The position numbers and the translations under genes were made by a program. Below are positions 62,769 to 64,000 of a stretch of 64,000 bases of DNA, piece after piece; positions within the stretch are counted from its first letter, which is position 1, and every line of letters begins with the position of its first letter. Below the pieces are notes generated by a model. It searched no databases, was not told where the DNA came from, and saw only the letters and a program-made list of their open reading frames with translations. Where the stretch lies: positions 1-64,000 of the forward strand of contig NZ_JAOVQN010000019.1 in the NCBI RefSeq assembly GCF_025673445.1, written 5' to 3'. The DNA comes from Ruegeria_B marisflavi (lineage in GTDB: Bacteria; Pseudomonadota; Alphaproteobacteria; Rhodobacterales; Rhodobacteraceae).

Positions 62769-63620
62769 ATGGACAAGCGTGACCGGGCCGCCCAGTTCCG
62801 GATTCGGCTCGGGCGGGCAATGGAGCAGCGCCAGACCAGCCAGAGCGCGCTGGCACGGCAGGTGGGGGTGGATCGCTCGACGATCTCTCAATTGCTGACC
62901 GGAGATGGCGCGCGCCTGCCCAATGCGCATGTGGTGGGGGCCTGCGCCTCGGCGCTGGGAGTGTCGGCGGACTGGCTCCTGAGCCTGTCGGACCGGCCCG
63001 AAAGTGCCGCCGAACTGCTGGCCAGTTCGCTGACCATGGCCGAGGCGCCCCGCGCGCTGGTGGACGAACGGATCTATGAATGGCACCGAGAGGCGGCGGG
63101 GTACAAGATCCGCTATGTGCCCGCCGCCCTGCCCGACATGATGAAGACGCGCGCCTTTCTGGAATGGGAATACGCGCCGCATCTGGGGCGGACGGCGGAC
63201 CAGGCGATCGGCGCGTCCGAGGACAGGCTGGCCTGGATGCGCAGCGCCCAGTCGGATTACGAGATTGCCATGCCCCTGTTCGAGTTGCACAGTTTTGCCC
63301 ATGCCACCGGGTATTACCACGGGCTGCCGCTGGATCTGCGGCTGGAGCAGATCGACCGGTTCCTGGCGCTGAGCGAGCAGCTCTACCCGCGCCTGCGCAT
63401 CTATCTCTACGATGCCAAGCGGCTATATTCTGCGCCGATGACGATCTTTGGCCCGCTGCTCTGCGCCTTTTATGCGGGCAGCCATTACATGGCGTTCCGT
63501 GACAAGGACCGGATCGAGGTGTTCACCCGCCATTTCGACACGCTGGTACGCGAGGCGGACCTGACCGCGCGGGACCTGCCCAAGCATCTGCGACAGCTCA
63601 GGGCGGCGATTGCCCGCTGA
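62769..63620 (+). CDS. XRE-family helix-turn-helix regulator with C-terminal sensor
   Basis: 283 aa from ATG at 62769 (GTGGGAAAAG upstream); an ATG at 62757 lies in a palindrome and lacks a site. The HTH is SALARQVGVDRSTISQLLTG (about residues 28-47). The C-terminal domain has blocks such as MPLFELHSFAHATGYYHGL and AFYAGSHYMAFRDKD, resembling a small-molecule sensing domain. It is divergent from the desaturase pair and probably regulates it and itself. Confidence 0.85.
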   Translation: MDKRDRAAQFRIRLGRAMEQRQTSQSALARQVGVDRSTISQLLTGDGARLPNAHVVGACASALGVSADWLLSLSDRPESAAELLASSLTMAEAPRALVDERIYEWHREAAGYKIRYVPAALPDMMKTRAFLEWEYAPHLGRTADQAIGASEDRLAWMRSAQSDYEIAMPLFELHSFAHATGYYHGLPLDLRLEQIDRFLALSEQLYPRLRIYLYDAKRLYSAPMTIFGPLLCAFYAGSHYMAFRDKDRIEVFTRHFDTLVREADLTARDLPKHLRQLRAAIAR

Positions 63621-63717
63621 GTTTGGCGCGCGGGATGCGCGCGGCGCGGTTCTCTGCTATGATGGGACACCTGACACCAGACAGGACCAACCGGACCCAA
63701 AGAACGGAGGAGACCCT

Positions 63718-63900
63718 ATGGACGCAATCAGGAGCGCTGAATATGCCCGCGCGCTTTATGCAGCACATGGCGACCGGGCCGAGGCAGAAGCGGCCCAGAA
63801 GGAACAGCATTGCAAGGCGATTGGGAATATCGACGAGGCCGAGAGTTGGCAGGCGGTACGCCGCGCCATCCGACAGATGCGCGGCGCGAACCAGAGCTGA
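63718..63900 (+). CDS. Small conserved-looking protein
   Basis: 60 aa from ATG at 63718 with GGAGGAG seven bases upstream. Acidic/Ala-rich helix-forming sequence (AEYARALYAAHGDRAEAEAA) with one Cys and a basic end (VRRAIRQMRGA). It follows the XRE gene by 97 bases. I do not recognise it; it may be a small regulatory or accessory protein. Confidence 0.6.
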   Translation: MDAIRSAEYARALYAAHGDRAEAEAAQKEQHCKAIGNIDEAESWQAVRRAIRQMRGANQS

Positions 63901-63974
63901 GGCAGGAGGTTTTTCTGCGCAATATGGCTGCCGGGTGCCTGTCACGCGGCAAGTGATGCTGTATATCGTCCGGA

Positions 63975-64000
63975 ATGGATGATTTGCATTTCGATAGCAG
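63975..64000 (+). CDS. Possible 5' end of a gene cut by the window edge
   Basis: ATG at 63975 reads MDDLHFDS off the edge. There is no clear ribosome site and only eight codons are available, so this is only a possible start. Confidence 0.25.

Overview
The window looks like chromosomal DNA of a marine alphaproteobacterium of the Rhodobacterales (Roseobacter group, Ruegeria-like). This rests on the high G+C content, the protein flavour of PyrC, PyrE, DnaB, PurF and TatC, the napEFDABC order, several Hint-domain proteins, and GC-rich palindromic repeats at gene ends. It is an inference from recognised families; no database was searched. There are about 67 credible genes, no rRNA, tRNA or CRISPR array that I can see, and one clearly foreign-looking patch.

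Layout. 1-2172 (minus): the 5' end of a CoxS-type [2Fe-2S] subunit, preceded in transcription by a molybdopterin-binding protein and an XdhC-type maturation factor. 2352-3500 (minus): two half-size YeeE/YedE transporters, divergent from the periplasmic nitrate reductase operon napEFDABC (3694-8253). Two FNR-like boxes lie between them. 8357-12263: a secreted protein, a methyltransferase and a CoxD/CoxE-like AAA ATPase plus VWA pair. 12509-18400: a tightly packed glycosyltransferase, sulfotransferase and FkbM cluster. 18486-24864: two conserved unknowns, pyrC, an orphan histidine kinase, pyrE and dnaB. 24976-33364: exporters, a 2OG-Fe oxygenase, alr, mlaEF, a thioesterase, a PqiA-like protein, radA and cvpA. 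33603-38378: a small Hint protein, purF, a small PilP-like protein, an SDR and a secreted caspase-like protease.

38461-39534 is the anomaly. About 1 kb of AT-rich DNA is bracketed by 47-bp direct repeats (45/47 identical). One repeat is the 3' end of a DUF815 ATPase gene, so this resembles an element inserted at a gene end, now reduced to one small membrane protein and debris. 40507-43314: lrgAB-like genes and an adenylate/guanylate cyclase gene broken by an exact 8-bp duplication. 43367-44970: tatABC. 45199-50275: a small ABM-like protein with a WYL regulator and a palindromic operator, then surE, pcm, an NlpD-like lipoprotein and an orphan ABC ATPase. 50366-58765: an ArsM-like methyltransferase, an SDR plus AlkC-like pair, a second Hint protein, a secreted protein, cytochrome c', prfC and a lone glycosyltransferase. 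58958-64000: a DEAD-box helicase, a DMT exporter, a desaturase plus DUF2061 pair divergent from an XRE regulator, and a small ORF.

The best candidates for a second look are the repeat-bounded AT-rich insertion, the slippage-type duplication in the cyclase gene, a 50-bp two-copy operator-like repeat shared by two distant loci (8875 and 40379), an in-frame TAA at the start of the histidine kinase, and the glycan-modification cluster with a fused sulfotransferase-like/glycosyltransferase protein.
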